DNA of 64,000 nucleotides, taken from the NCBI RefSeq assembly GCF_002278135.3, contig NZ_CP029425.2, positions 5,122,001 through 5,186,000 on the forward strand. Reading direction: 5' to 3'. The notes under the pieces are model-generated. The model ran no database searches, was not told where the DNA came from, and saw only the letters and a program-made list of their open reading frames with translations. This document shows, piece by piece, positions 54,167-63,579 of this stretch. The DNA is from Bradyrhizobium ottawaense. GTDB lineage: Bacteria; Pseudomonadota; Alphaproteobacteria; Rhizobiales; Xanthobacteraceae. The first letter of the stretch is position 1. Each line of letters begins with the position of its first letter. Made by a program: the position numbers and the translations under genes.

Positions 54167-54790
54167 TTATGATTTTTCGCAGTGCGTCGCCCTCGTTGTT
54201 CTTCGTTGCGGCTTTCGAGTCCGGCCGCCTACGGTCTTGCGTCCGGCATCGAGGATGCGGTCGGAAAGTTTTCCCGCGCCGACGGCACGCGACAGCACGA
54301 TCGATCCCACCAGGGTTGCGATAGCCCCTGTCGCGATCTGGCGGGCCTGTCCAGGTGGCTCACCGGGAAGCAACTCGACAAGGGCATCGATCATCTTCTC
54401 CAGTTTGGAAGCCAGGGCCTGCTGCTCGCTCGGACTCGACCGCGCGACATCGACGGCTAGGGTTGGAAGCGCGCAACCGTGTTTAGGATTGTCGCGATGC
54501 CTGAGACTAAGATAATCGGCGATCAAGGCCTCGAAGCGTTCCCTGCTGGTTTTCCCGGTCGCCAGTTTTTTCCATCGCTCAGTCGTTTGGTCCATGGCAA
54601 AGGCGATCGCCTCGCTGACAAGCGCGGCACGCGAATCGAAATGATTATAGAAACCGCCGTGCGTGAGACCCGCGAGCTTCATTAAGTCGACAACACTGAG
54701 CCCCTCCGCGCCCCTTTGGCGCAAACCGTAGGAGGCATTTTCAACGATTCGATCGCGAGTTTGACGCCTGTGGTCTTCTACGTATCGCAT
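54167..54790 (-). CDS. TetR-family regulator (2)
   Basis: 207 residues from ATG at 54790 (MRYVEDHRRQTRDRIVENAS). HTH: LRQRGAEGLSVVDLMKLAGL and THGGFYNHFDSRAALV. Paralogue of TetR (1) at 44420. The ligand domain carries HGCALPTLAVDVARS. It is divergent from the thiolase gene; a 22-bp palindrome in the shared gap (54910-54931) is the likely operator. It is expected to repress the thiolase and itself, and perhaps the cluster. Confidence 0.93.
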   Translation of the reverse strand: MRYVEDHRRQTRDRIVENASYGLRQRGAEGLSVVDLMKLAGLTHGGFYNHFDSRAALVSEAIAFAMDQTTERWKKLATGKTSRERFEALIADYLSLRHRDNPKHGCALPTLAVDVARSSPSEQQALASKLEKMIDALVELLPGEPPGQARQIATGAIATLVGSIVLSRAVGAGKLSDRILDAGRKTVGGRTRKPQRRTTRATHCEKS

Positions 54791-54909
54791 CGCCACTCCG
54801 TGCAAGGTCCTAAGGTGATCGGCTGCACAACCCGTCCCCATCCCCAAAGCAATTCTGGAACGCGCTTCCTTGAAGTTCGCGGCAACATTTCATTGCAATG
54901 CTGGCTATC

Positions 54910-54931
54910 TTATATGACTATCGTCATATAA
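54910..54931. promoter_or_regulatory. TetR operator between TetR (2) and the thiolase
   Basis: TTATATGAC, four-base spacer TATC, GTCATATAA: a perfect 9-4-9 inverted repeat 27 bp upstream of the thiolase start and 120 bp upstream of the TetR start. Confidence 0.7.
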
Positions 54932-54958
54932 CAACACCTATCAACAGGAGAGATCGCC

Positions 54959-56158
54959 ATGGCCACCGCTTCCGACCCCGTCGTCATCCTTTCCGCCGCT
55001 CGGACGCCACTCGGCCGCTTCATGGGCGAGTTGTCGCCTCTCAGCGCCCACAAGCTCGGCTCCCACGTGATCGGCGCGGCGCTGGAACGGGCCGAGCTGG
55101 CGCCCGAGCGGATCGATGAGGTCTTCATGGGCAACGTCTTGCCGGCCGGACAAGGCCAGGCGCCGGCGCGCCAAGCCGCCCGCGGCGCCAAACTGCCTGA
55201 TGCCACCGGCGCCACAACCGTCAACAAGGTCTGCGGTTCCGGCATGAAGGCGACCATGCTGGCCCACGACATCATCAATGCGGGCTCAGCCTCGATCGTA
55301 CTGTCGGGTGGCATGGAGAGCATGAGCAATGCGCCCTATCTGCTGGCTAAGGCACGCGGCGGTTACCGCGCCGGCCATGACCGGATCATCGATCACATGA
55401 TGATGGACGGGCTGGAGGACGCCTATGAGACCGGCCGCTCGATGGGCGATTTCGGTGAGGCCACCGCGGAAGCCTATCAGTTCACCCGGACAGATCAGGA
55501 CGCCTACGCGATGGAGACTTTGACCCGCGCCCGCAAGGCCGTGGAGGGTGGCGCATTCAAAGCCGAGATCGCGCCGATCACACTGACCGAAAAGGCCGGG
55601 CCGCGGATTATCGCCAATGACGAGCACCCGCTCAAGGTCGATCCCGCCAAGATCCCCGGGCTGAAAGCCGCGTTCCGCGCCAACGGCACCATCACGCCGG
55701 CCGCCTCCTCCGCCAATGCCGATGGCGCTGCGGCGCTCATTCTTGCAAAGCGCTCGCTCGCGGATCGCGACGGCCTCCCCGTACTGGCCGAGATCAAGGG
55801 CCACACCACCCATAGCCAGGAACCGCAATGGTTCACCACCGCCCCGATCCCGGCCATTCGCAAGCTGCTGGACAAGGTTGGCTGGAGCGTCGGCGATGTC
55901 GATCTGTTCGAGATCAACGAAGCCTTTGCCGTGGTGGCGATGGCCGCACAGAAGGATCTCGGCATCCCCAGGGAGAAGCTGAACGTCAATGGCGGCGCCT
56001 GCGCGCTCGGTCATCCAATCGGTGCCACCGGCGCGCGCCTGATGGTGACGCTGCTGCATGCGCTGGAGGCGCAGAACCTCAAACGCGGAGTTGCAGCCCT
56101 TTGCATCGGTGGCGGTGAAGCCACCGCCATCGCGATCGAGCGCGTCGTCCGCAGATAG
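54959..56158 (+). CDS. Acetyl-CoA C-acetyltransferase (thiolase)
   Basis: 399 residues (MATASDPVVILSAARTPLGR), with AGGAGAG seven bases upstream. Nucleophile Cys92 in NKVCGSGMKATM, second-half motif NVNGGACALGHPIGATGAR with the catalytic His, and CIGGGEATA with the C-terminal residue (Gly where many have Cys-x-Gly: LCIGGG). It condenses or cleaves 3-oxoacyl-CoA. It sits in a plus-strand unit controlled by the adjacent TetR, apart from the minus-strand thiolase at 59277. Confidence 0.95.
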   Translation: MATASDPVVILSAARTPLGRFMGELSPLSAHKLGSHVIGAALERAELAPERIDEVFMGNVLPAGQGQAPARQAARGAKLPDATGATTVNKVCGSGMKATMLAHDIINAGSASIVLSGGMESMSNAPYLLAKARGGYRAGHDRIIDHMMMDGLEDAYETGRSMGDFGEATAEAYQFTRTDQDAYAMETLTRARKAVEGGAFKAEIAPITLTEKAGPRIIANDEHPLKVDPAKIPGLKAAFRANGTITPAASSANADGAAALILAKRSLADRDGLPVLAEIKGHTTHSQEPQWFTTAPIPAIRKLLDKVGWSVGDVDLFEINEAFAVVAMAAQKDLGIPREKLNVNGGACALGHPIGATGARLMVTLLHALEAQNLKRGVAALCIGGGEATAIAIERVVRR

Positions 56159-56253
56159 CACAGCCGATCCGACCAGAAAGGGCTCGGCGAGCGGCGCGAA
56201 CCGCGTCACTCGCCGCCTTGTGATCTGCCTATCCAATCAGCGCGAAAGTTCCC

Positions 56254-57456
56254 ATGGCTGGCCAGTGCCAAACGACCAAAAGCGTGCCGAGGGACGTTCC
56301 CGTCTCCAGCGGCCTGGCGATCGCAGTTCTTTCCGTCCTGGCCGCGATGGGAACGCTCGCGACCAACATCTTGCTGCCGTCGCTGCCACAGATTGCGATC
56401 TCATTGAATGTCACCAGCGCGGCGGTCACATCCGCCATCACCGTCTTTCTTGCTGTGTTCGGCATAGGCCAACTCCTGGTCGGACCGATTTCGGATCGTT
56501 ACGGGAGGCGCTGGCCAGTCTTGACTGGATTTGCCGTGTTCATCGGCGGCAGCGTCTGGTGCGGTTTGGCAAACGACCTGCCTAACCTTTTGGCCGGCCG
56601 CGTCGTGCAGGCTGCTGGCGCGTGCGCGACGTCCGTGCTGTCTCGCGCCATCGCCCGCGACATGTTCAGTGGGCCGGCGCTGGCACGCGCGATGGCTATC
56701 ATCATGATCGCAATGTCAGCAGCCCCCGGATTCTCGCCGCTGCTGGGCGGCGCACTCGATCACAGTTTTGGCTGGCGCTCCGAATTCGCTTTTGTCGCGG
56801 CGTTTGCCGGAGCTGGCGCCATTGGCTACGGCATCGTCCTCGGCGAAACCCACAACTCCACCCGCACTCCGCTCAATCCGGTCGCCATCGCCAGGACCTA
56901 TATTGGCCTGATTGGCGATCGTCGCTTCGCTATTCCAGCTGCGACGGCGAGCCTGATCATAGGCGGCTTGTTCTCGATGTTTTCGGCTGCACCGCGCTTA
57001 TTCATCGAAGCGTTGCACTTCACGCCGATCCAGCTCGGCCTCTTCTTCGCCGGTACCGTCTTTATCGTATTCACCGCGGGCATGCTGGCGACGAAATTGG
57101 CACCACGCTACGGCCTCGATCGCCCGATCCGGGCAGGACTGTGGGCAACGGCCGCCAGCAGCGTTGCGGTACTGCTCATCTCAATGATCAGCCCGACTTT
57201 TCTGCCGTTTCTGGGCGCGATGTGCGTATTTCTCCTCGGCATGGGCGTCGTTAGTCCACTGGCCACCGCGCGGGCGCTCTCTCCATTTGGGGAGAAGGCC
57301 GGCGCAGCCTCGGCGCTGCTGGGTTTCTGGCAGATGATGAACGCCGCAATCGGCGTATGGCTTGCAGCCACGGTGTCGCATGAAGCAATGTTCGCGCTCG
57401 GCGTCGTGTTGAGCGCGTTTTCACTGCTCGCACTTGTCCTGTACGCGTGGGCCTGA
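56254..57456 (+). CDS. MFS transporter, Bcr/CflA-type drug efflux
   Basis: 400 residues, about 12 transmembrane helices. Motif A between helices 2 and 3 reads GQLLVGPISDRYGRRWPVL; RVVQAAGACATSVLSRAIARD after it is typical of Bcr/CflA. It exports drugs or metabolites with proton exchange. It lies 95 bp behind the thiolase on the same strand and may export an intermediate or toxic substrate of the catabolic cluster. It ends 16 bp from the convergent flavin reductase gene. Confidence 0.93.
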   Translation: MAGQCQTTKSVPRDVPVSSGLAIAVLSVLAAMGTLATNILLPSLPQIAISLNVTSAAVTSAITVFLAVFGIGQLLVGPISDRYGRRWPVLTGFAVFIGGSVWCGLANDLPNLLAGRVVQAAGACATSVLSRAIARDMFSGPALARAMAIIMIAMSAAPGFSPLLGGALDHSFGWRSEFAFVAAFAGAGAIGYGIVLGETHNSTRTPLNPVAIARTYIGLIGDRRFAIPAATASLIIGGLFSMFSAAPRLFIEALHFTPIQLGLFFAGTVFIVFTAGMLATKLAPRYGLDRPIRAGLWATAASSVAVLLISMISPTFLPFLGAMCVFLLGMGVVSPLATARALSPFGEKAGAASALLGFWQMMNAAIGVWLAATVSHEAMFALGVVLSAFSLLALVLYAWA

Positions 57457-57472
57457 GGTCACCTGTTCCACA

Positions 57473-58126
57473 TTAGCTGCCATGGAACTCCGGTTTGCTA
57501 CTGCCTGGCGGGCGCGGCATCTCGAACATGTTCTCCGTCTTGACCTCGAGGTAATCACCACCACGGCCGGCGCGCAGTATGGGACGCGCAAGTGCCGTGT
57601 TGTAGACGCCGTCCTCGATCAAAGACTTGTCGATGTATACTGCGACGACCTCGCCGAGTACGAACCATCCTTCGACCTTCTCACCGCGCGCATTCGCCAA
57701 CTGAGAGACCTCGACGACCTTGCATTCCATAGCGGCCCTGCTCTCGCCTACCCGCGGCACCGCTACGTGGCGCCCGGGGATTGGCGTCAGCCCTGCCGTT
57801 TCGAACTCGCTTACACCGTGATCGAGGGGCGCGGCCGTCTTGTTCATGCGCTCGCCCAGATCCATCGTAACCAGATTCCAAACAAATTCGCGGGTCTCGC
57901 TGGCGTTCTTGACGGTGTCCTTCCAGGAAATTGAGGAAAATCCGATTATCGGAGGGTCGTAGAGGAACGCGTTGAAGAAGCTGTATGGAGCGAGGTTCAG
58001 TTGACCAGCCGCATTGCGTGACGAAATCCAACCAATCGGACGCGGCGCGACAATCGCATTGAATGGATTATGTCGGAGCCCGTGGCCCTTTGAAGGCTCG
58101 TAGTAGTGGAAGTCGGCCAGATCCAT
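57473..58126 (-). CDS. Flavin reductase-like domain protein
   Basis: 217 residues from ATG at 58126 behind GGAGGGGAG. Split-barrel FMN-binding fold of the flavin reductase/DIM6 type: VAPRPIGWISSRNAAGQLNL, PYSFFNAFLYDPPIIGFSS, KDTVKNASETREFVWNLV and GEVVAVYIDKSLIEDG. It supplies or uses reduced FMN, probably with an oxidoreductase of the cluster such as the nitronate-monooxygenase-like protein next to it. Distinct from the two-component HpaC subgroup by length. Confidence 0.91.
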   Translation of the reverse strand: MDLADFHYYEPSKGHGLRHNPFNAIVAPRPIGWISSRNAAGQLNLAPYSFFNAFLYDPPIIGFSSISWKDTVKNASETREFVWNLVTMDLGERMNKTAAPLDHGVSEFETAGLTPIPGRHVAVPRVGESRAAMECKVVEVSQLANARGEKVEGWFVLGEVVAVYIDKSLIEDGVYNTALARPILRAGRGGDYLEVKTENMFEMPRPPGSSKPEFHGS

Positions 58127-58241
58127 AAACTCCCCTCCCCCGAGACTGCCGAAGGCCATCCATTGCTGGTCAATCGAGCTTCGCCATAACAATCATCCCA
58201 CGCACAACCGTGCGTGGGCATCGCCTCGTTAGAACACCTGG

Positions 58242-59255
58242 CTACGCGATCGCCCGGGCGGCAGCTGGCCTTTGCTCGGCGCCCTCAAGGAAACCAGTCA
58301 GGCGTTGACGGATGATTCGCTCGGCATCCGCCATGATACGTTCGATCAATTCCCTCACCGTCGGAATGTCGTTGATGAGTCCAACGACCATGCCGCAGCT
58401 CCAGGCGCCCGCGTCCATGTCGCCGTCGATCATCACTTTGGGATACACCCCAGCGACCTGCTCATGGATGTCATCAATCTTCAGGTTTGCGCCCTTCTCG
58501 CGCTCAATCTCGATTAGCTCGTCGACTCCCTTGTTCTTCAACACGCGCTCGGTGTTTCGTAGCGCGCGCATCACCAGCACGGTGTCGAGTTCGGTCGCCT
58601 TGACCAGCGCCTGCTTTACGTTGTCGTGGACCGGCGCTTCCTTGGTGGCGACGAAGCGGGTGCCCATGTTCATGCCGGCCGCGCCCATCGACAGAGCGGC
58701 GACTAGACTCCGCGCGTCCGCCATTCCGCCCGACGCAACGAAGGGGATCTTTAGCTCATCTGCGGCACGCGGCAGCAGGATCATGTTCGGGATGTCGTCT
58801 TCTCCGGGATGTCCGCCGCATTCAAAGCCATCAACGCTGACGGCGTCGCAGCCGATCTTCTCCGCTTTGAGTGAGTGCCGCACCGAGGTGCACTTGTGGA
58901 TCACTTTGATGCCGGCCGCCTTCAACGCCGACATGTACTGCTCGGGGCTGCGGCCAGCGGTTTCCACCGCCTTTACGCCGCCTTCCTTAATCGCGGCGAT
59001 GTATTCCGGGTAAGGCGGTGCGGTAAAGCTCGGAAGGAAAGTCAGGTTCACGCCGAACGGCTTGTCGGTCATGTCGCGGCAGCGTGCGATTTCCTTGGCC
59101 AACAGTTCCGGCGTCCTTTGCGTCAGGCCGGTGATGATCCCGAGTCCCCCGGCGTTGGACACCGCGGCGGCGAGCTCGGCGAAGCCGACATAATGCATGC
59201 CGCCCTGGATGATCGGATGCTTTATGCCGAACAGTTCAGTAATCGCTGTCTTCAC
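58242..59255 (-). CDS. Nitronate monooxygenase / 2-nitropropane dioxygenase family FMN protein
   Basis: 337 residues; GTG at 59255 follows GCAGGAG and gives MKTAITELFGIKHPIIQGGM. FMN-binding TIM barrel: HPIIQGGMHYVG, AAVSNAGGLGIITGL, IHKCTSVRHSLKAEKIGCDA, VDGFECGGHPGEDD and VASGGMADARSL. Family members oxidise nitronates, reduce quinones or serve as acyl-CoA/enoyl reductases. In acyl-CoA clusters this type is often next to thiolases, as here; the reaction remains open. Confidence 0.92.
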   Translation of the reverse strand: MKTAITELFGIKHPIIQGGMHYVGFAELAAAVSNAGGLGIITGLTQRTPELLAKEIARCRDMTDKPFGVNLTFLPSFTAPPYPEYIAAIKEGGVKAVETAGRSPEQYMSALKAAGIKVIHKCTSVRHSLKAEKIGCDAVSVDGFECGGHPGEDDIPNMILLPRAADELKIPFVASGGMADARSLVAALSMGAAGMNMGTRFVATKEAPVHDNVKQALVKATELDTVLVMRALRNTERVLKNKGVDELIEIEREKGANLKIDDIHEQVAGVYPKVMIDGDMDAGAWSCGMVVGLINDIPTVRELIERIMADAERIIRQRLTGFLEGAEQRPAAARAIA

Positions 59256-59276
59256 GAGAATCTCCTGCGTTTCCAA

Positions 59277-60464
59277 TCAATGGACGATTTCAAACAGACC
59301 CGCCGCGCCCATGCCGCCGCCGATGCACATTGTCACCACGCCGTATTTCGCTTTGCGCCGCCGGCCCTCGATCAGGAGGTGGCCCGTGAGCCGCGCCCCG
59401 GTCATGCCGTAGGGATGACCGATCGCGATCGAACCGCCATTGACGTTGAGCTTATTCGGATCAATGCCGAGCTTGTCGCGGCAATAGATCACCTGCACCG
59501 CGTAGGCTTCATTGAGCTCCCAGAGATCAATGTCGTCGATCTTCAGGTTATGGCGCTTGAGGAGCCGCGGGATCGCTGCGACCGGGCCTACGCCCATCTC
59601 GTCCGGCTCGACGCCGGCGGCAACGAACCCGCGGAAGATGCCGAGCGGCTTCAGGCCCTTCCTGGCCGCGATCTTGTCGCTCATGATCACGCAGGCCGAG
59701 GCGCCGTCGGACAGCTGGCTGGCATTGCCGGCGCTTATGGTCTTGCCCTCGAACACCGGCTTGATCTTGGCAAGACCCTCGGCGGTGGTTTCCGGGCGCG
59801 GGCCCTCGTCCCTTGTGAGCGTCACCTGTTCGTAGGTGACCTCCTTGGTATCCTTGTTCACGATCGCCATCCGGGTCGCGAACGGCACGATCTCGTCGTT
59901 GAACCGACCGGCCTGCAAGGCGGCGCCGACGCGGCGCTGGCATTCGAGGCTGTATTCGTCCTGCCGGTCGCGGCCGATCTTGTAGCGCTCGGCGACGACC
60001 TCGGCGGTGTCGAGCATCGACATGTACATTTCGGGCTTCATCGCCATCAGCTCATCATCGACGGCATGGAACTTGTTCATGTGCTCGTTCTGCACGAGGC
60101 TGATCGATTCGATACCGCCGCCGATCGCGACCTCGACCCCGTCAAGCATTACTGAACGCGCGGCCACCGCGATGGCCTGCAGGCCGGAGGCGCATTGCCG
60201 GTCGATGGTAGTGCCGGCGACGGTGACGGGCAGGCCGGCGCGGATCGCGCCCTTGCGCGCCACGTTCATCACCATGGTGCCCTGCTGCATCGCGCAGCCC
60301 ATCACCACGTCCTCCACCTCGTCAGGCGCGATGCCGGCACGTTTCACCGCTTCGGCCATCACGTGGCCGGCCATGGTCGGACCGTCGGTGTTGTTGAGCG
60401 CGCCGCGATAGGCCTTGCCGACGGCCGTCCTTGCGGTGGAAACGATGACTGCTTCGATCGTCAT
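59277..60464 (-). CDS. Acetyl-CoA C-acyltransferase (thiolase, minus strand)
   Basis: 395 residues ([20 protein letters not shown]). Cys91 nucleophile in [36 protein letters not shown] with His, and [14 protein letters not shown]. It ends 22 bp before the start of the nitronate-monooxygenase-like gene and follows the acyl-CoA dehydrogenase by 15 bp, so it is inside a long minus-strand operon (64000 to 57473). It performs the thiolytic step of a β-oxidation-like spiral. Confidence 0.95.
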   Translation of the reverse strand: MTIEAVIVSTARTAVGKAYRGALNNTDGPTMAGHVMAEAVKRAGIAPDEVEDVVMGCAMQQGTMVMNVARKGAIRAGLPVTVAGTTIDRQCASGLQAIAVAARSVMLDGVEVAIGGGIESISLVQNEHMNKFHAVDDELMAMKPEMYMSMLDTAEVVAERYKIGRDRQDEYSLECQRRVGAALQAGRFNDEIVPFATRMAIVNKDTKEVTYEQVTLTRDEGPRPETTAEGLAKIKPVFEGKTISAGNASQLSDGASACVIMSDKIAARKGLKPLGIFRGFVAAGVEPDEMGVGPVAAIPRLLKRHNLKIDDIDLWELNEAYAVQVIYCRDKLGIDPNKLNVNGGSIAIGHPYGMTGARLTGHLLIEGRRRKAKYGVVTMCIGGGMGAAGLFEIVH

Positions 60465-60479
60465 GCTGGCCTCTTCTGG

Positions 60480-61610
60480 TTACGCGGCCGCATCCAGCTG
60501 CGCGTAACGCAGCACGTGGAACGCGGGATCGCCGAACTGGATGTTGATGGAGGAGATGCGCTTGAAATAGTGCCCGACGTTGAGCTCGTCGGTCATGCCC
60601 ATGCCGCCATGAATCTGCACCGCCTGATCGGCGACCAACCGGCCGGCATAGCCGATCTTCGACTTGGCGCCGGAGGCGAGACGCGACAGGCCGGCATCAC
60701 CGTTACTGAGGTTCAGATTGAGATGCTGCATCAGGGAGAGCGCTTCCTGATGGGCAATGAACATGTCGACCATGCGATGCTGCAGCACCTGGAAGGAACC
60801 GATGGTGGTGCCGAACTGCTTGCGGGTCTTCGAATAGTCCAGCGTCGCAGCATTCAGCTCGCCGATGGCGCCGACCGCCTCCGCGCAGAGCCCGCCGATG
60901 GTGCGGTCGCGGGCAGCTTCCAGCGCGGCGACGCCCTCGCCTTCCCGCCCGAGCAATTGCCCGCGGACATCGCGCAGGCCGATCTCGGCGGCGCGGCGGC
61001 CGTCGATGGTCTTGAAGCTCTGCAGGTCGATGCCGGCGGCGCGGCGATCGACCACGAAGAGGCTGACGCCGCCACGGTCACGCTCGCCGCCGGAGGTTCG
61101 CGCCGAGACGATCAGGTGATCGGCCCAGGGCGCGGCGATCACCATGGTCTTCGCGCCGCTCAGAACGTAGTCGTTGCCCTCGCGCCGAGCCGTCGTCGTG
61201 ACATGGGCAAAGTCGAAGCGGGAGCCCTTCTCGGTCCAGGCCAGCGCCCAGATCTTGCTGCCGTCGATGATGCCGGGAATGAAGGCCTGCTGCTGCTCCG
61301 GCGTGCCCACGTGCTCGATCAGGCCGCCGGCCAGCACGACCGTCTCGACGAAAGGCTCGACCACGAGGTGGCGACCGAACTCGTGCATGATGATCATGGT
61401 CGACAACGGACCGCCGCCAAGTCCGCCGGCGTTCTCGGACAACGGCGCCGCGAGCAGGCCGAGCTCGGCGAAGGCGGCCCATTGTTGCCGGCTGAAGCCT
61501 TCCTCGCTCGCTACGATCTTGCGCCGCGCCTCGAAACCGTACTGGTCGCGCAGCAGGCGCTGCACGCTGGAGCGCAGCAACTCCTGCTCTTCCGTGAACT
61601 GGATATCCAT
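60480..61610 (-). CDS. Acyl-CoA dehydrogenase family protein (smaller)
   Basis: 376 residues (MDIQFTEEQELLRSSVQRLL). N-terminal helical domain, central β-domain (ALAWTEKGSRFDFAHVTTTA), C-terminal helical domain with FQVLQHRMVDMFIAHQEALS and QIHGGMGMTDELNVGHYFKR. The typical Trp/Thr-Ser motif at the FAD site is diverged, and this subtype usually pairs with a larger acyl-CoA dehydrogenase (steroid or cyclic substrates) as a heteromer. Its neighbour at 61634 fits that partner role. Confidence 0.94.
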   Translation of the reverse strand: MDIQFTEEQELLRSSVQRLLRDQYGFEARRKIVASEEGFSRQQWAAFAELGLLAAPLSENAGGLGGGPLSTMIIMHEFGRHLVVEPFVETVVLAGGLIEHVGTPEQQQAFIPGIIDGSKIWALAWTEKGSRFDFAHVTTTARREGNDYVLSGAKTMVIAAPWADHLIVSARTSGGERDRGGVSLFVVDRRAAGIDLQSFKTIDGRRAAEIGLRDVRGQLLGREGEGVAALEAARDRTIGGLCAEAVGAIGELNAATLDYSKTRKQFGTTIGSFQVLQHRMVDMFIAHQEALSLMQHLNLNLSNGDAGLSRLASGAKSKIGYAGRLVADQAVQIHGGMGMTDELNVGHYFKRISSINIQFGDPAFHVLRYAQLDAAA

Positions 61611-61633
61611 CCGCTCCTCCCGATCCGCCGTGG

Positions 61634-62815
61634 CTAGAGCCCGAGCACGGCCTTGGCGATGATGTTTCGCTGGATTTCGTTCGATCCGCCGTAAATGCTG
61701 AGCTTGCGCGCGTTGAGGTATTTCTCCGACGCGGTGTGGCCGTAATCCGGGCCCGGCATGAAGCGGTTGGCGCTGACCGGATGCTCCCGAATGGCAAGGC
61801 CGTAATTGCCGATCGCCCGGTGGGTGAGTTCGGTGATGTTCTGAAATATCTCGGTGCCACGGATCTTGAACAGCGACGCTGCGGGACCCGGATCGATGCC
61901 GCGAACCATCTGGGCCACGACGCGCAGCTCGGTCGCCTCCAGCGCCAGTACGTCAAGTTCGATGCGGGCGATGTCGCGCAGGAATTCGAGATGCGCGGTA
62001 TCGTCGGGCGGGATCTCGGCTTTCACGATCTGCTTCAGCTTGTTGATGTAGCGGGTGGAGCGGCCGATGCCGGCCATGCTGGTGCGCTCGTTGCCGAGCA
62101 GAAACTTGGCGTAAGTCCAGCCCTTGTTCTCCTCGCCGACCAGATTCTCGACCGGCACGCGGACATTTTCGAGGAAGACGTCGTTAACCTCATGGCTGCC
62201 GTCGATCGTGATGATCGGCCGCACCGTGACGCCGGGCGACTTCATGTCGATCAGCAGGAAGGAGATGCCGGACTGCGGCTTCGCGCTCGGATCGGTCCGC
62301 ACCAGGCAGAAGATCCAGTCGGCATGCTGGGCCAGCGTGGTCCAGGTCTTGTGGCCGTTGACGATGTAGTGATCGCCGTCGCGCACCGCCTTGGTCCGGA
62401 CGGTCGCCAGGTCCGAGCCGGAGCCCGGCTCCGAATAGCCTTGGCACCACCAATCCTCACCGGACAGGATCCGCGGCAGGAATTTCTTCTTCTGCGCCTC
62501 GTTGCCGAAGGTGTAGATGACGGGACCGACCATGGTGACGCTGAACGCCAGCGGCGGCAGCGTCCCCGCCCGGGAGGTCTCCTGCTCGAAGATGAAGCGC
62601 TGCGTGATCGACCAGCCGGGGCCGCCATATTCCTTGGGCCAAAGCGGGGCGAGCCAGCCCTTCTTGTGGAGAATGCGGTGCCAGCGTAGCGACTGCTCCT
62701 TGGTCAGATCGGTCTCCGGATTCGGAACGCGCATTTCCGCCGGATAATTCTCCGCAATGAAGGCACGCACTTCATCGCGGAACGCTGCGTCCTCGGGCGA
62801 TAGCGCGAGCTCCAT
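61634..62815 (-). CDS. Acyl-CoA dehydrogenase family protein (larger)
   Basis: 393 residues (MELALSPEDAAFRDEVRAFI). FAD-binding CQGYSEPGSGSDLATVRTKA, VNGHKTWTTLAQHADWIFCL, and C-terminal YLNARKLSIYGGSNEIQRNI. It introduces an α,β double bond into an acyl-CoA. Spacing of 23 bp to the smaller acyl-CoA dehydrogenase suggests a heteromeric α2β2-type enzyme, as described for steroid side-chain or ring degradation; substrate inferred only by that analogy. Confidence 0.95.
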   Translation of the reverse strand: MELALSPEDAAFRDEVRAFIAENYPAEMRVPNPETDLTKEQSLRWHRILHKKGWLAPLWPKEYGGPGWSITQRFIFEQETSRAGTLPPLAFSVTMVGPVIYTFGNEAQKKKFLPRILSGEDWWCQGYSEPGSGSDLATVRTKAVRDGDHYIVNGHKTWTTLAQHADWIFCLVRTDPSAKPQSGISFLLIDMKSPGVTVRPIITIDGSHEVNDVFLENVRVPVENLVGEENKGWTYAKFLLGNERTSMAGIGRSTRYINKLKQIVKAEIPPDDTAHLEFLRDIARIELDVLALEATELRVVAQMVRGIDPGPAASLFKIRGTEIFQNITELTHRAIGNYGLAIREHPVSANRFMPGPDYGHTASEKYLNARKLSIYGGSNEIQRNIIAKAVLGL

Positions 62816-62827
62816 CGCTGGTCTCCC

Positions 62828-63565
62828 CTACCACTTCTCGCCGAACGGACGGATTTCCATCTCGAAGGTCCAGGCGCTCTTCGGCTGCTGATAGAGCTGC
62901 CAATAGGACGTCGCCACCGAGGCCGGCGGCATCAGCGCATCGGGATCGTCAAGCGCATTGGGCCCGAGCGCTTCCAGGCGCCGCTGGCGAACCCACTCGG
63001 TGTCCACACCCGAATCGATAATGAGGTGGGCGACATGGATATTCTTCGGGCCGAGTTCGCGCGCCATCGCTTGCGCTACGGCGCGCAGCCCGAATTTGGC
63101 GCTGGCGAAGGCGGCATAGCCGCTGCCGCCGCGCAAGGACGCTGTCGCACCGGTGAAGAAGATGTTGCCCTGGCCGCGCGGCAGCATCAGCCGGGCTGCC
63201 TCACGGCCGGCGAGGAAGCCGGAGTAGCAGGCCATCTCCCAGACCTTACGGAACACGCGCTCGGTCGTGTCGAGGATCGGGAAGTTGACATTGGCACCAA
63301 TGTTGAAGATGCAGACATCCAAAGGCGCGCGCTTGTCAGCGTCACTCAGGAAGGAGATGATCTCCTCCTCTTTGCGCGCATCGAGCGAACGTGCATGGAT
63401 CTCGCCGCCGGCGGCCTCGATCTCCTTGACCAACGGCGCCAGCTTGTCGCCGTTGCGGCGGCCGGCGAAGACAGTAAAGCCCTCGGAGGCAAACTTCTTG
63501 GCGATCTCGCCGCCGATGAAATCGCCGGCTCCGATCACGGCGACGGTTGCATTTCTTTTTTTCAA
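62828..63565 (-). CDS. SDR-family protein with Phe for the catalytic Tyr (c)
   Basis: 245 residues (MKKRNATVAVIGAGDFIGGE). Cofactor loop GAGDFIGGEIAKKFASEG and NIGANVN. The active-site helix has FASAK (AAFASAKFGLRAVAQAMARE), Phe in place of Tyr. The tail KSAWTFEMEIRPFGEKW is shared with SDRs (a) and (b). Twelve bases separate it from the acyl-CoA dehydrogenase gene, so it belongs to the operon. An oxidoreductase role is doubtful without the Tyr unless a neighbouring residue substitutes. Confidence 0.93.
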   Translation of the reverse strand: MKKRNATVAVIGAGDFIGGEIAKKFASEGFTVFAGRRNGDKLAPLVKEIEAAGGEIHARSLDARKEEEIISFLSDADKRAPLDVCIFNIGANVNFPILDTTERVFRKVWEMACYSGFLAGREAARLMLPRGQGNIFFTGATASLRGGSGYAAFASAKFGLRAVAQAMARELGPKNIHVAHLIIDSGVDTEWVRQRRLEALGPNALDDPDALMPPASVATSYWQLYQQPKSAWTFEMEIRPFGEKW

Positions 63566-63579
63566 GGGTGTTCTCCCGG

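Noticed and set aside
60195..61637. A 480-codon plus-strand frame over the thiolase and acyl-CoA dehydrogenase
   Set aside because: Shadow of the conserved minus-strand genes.
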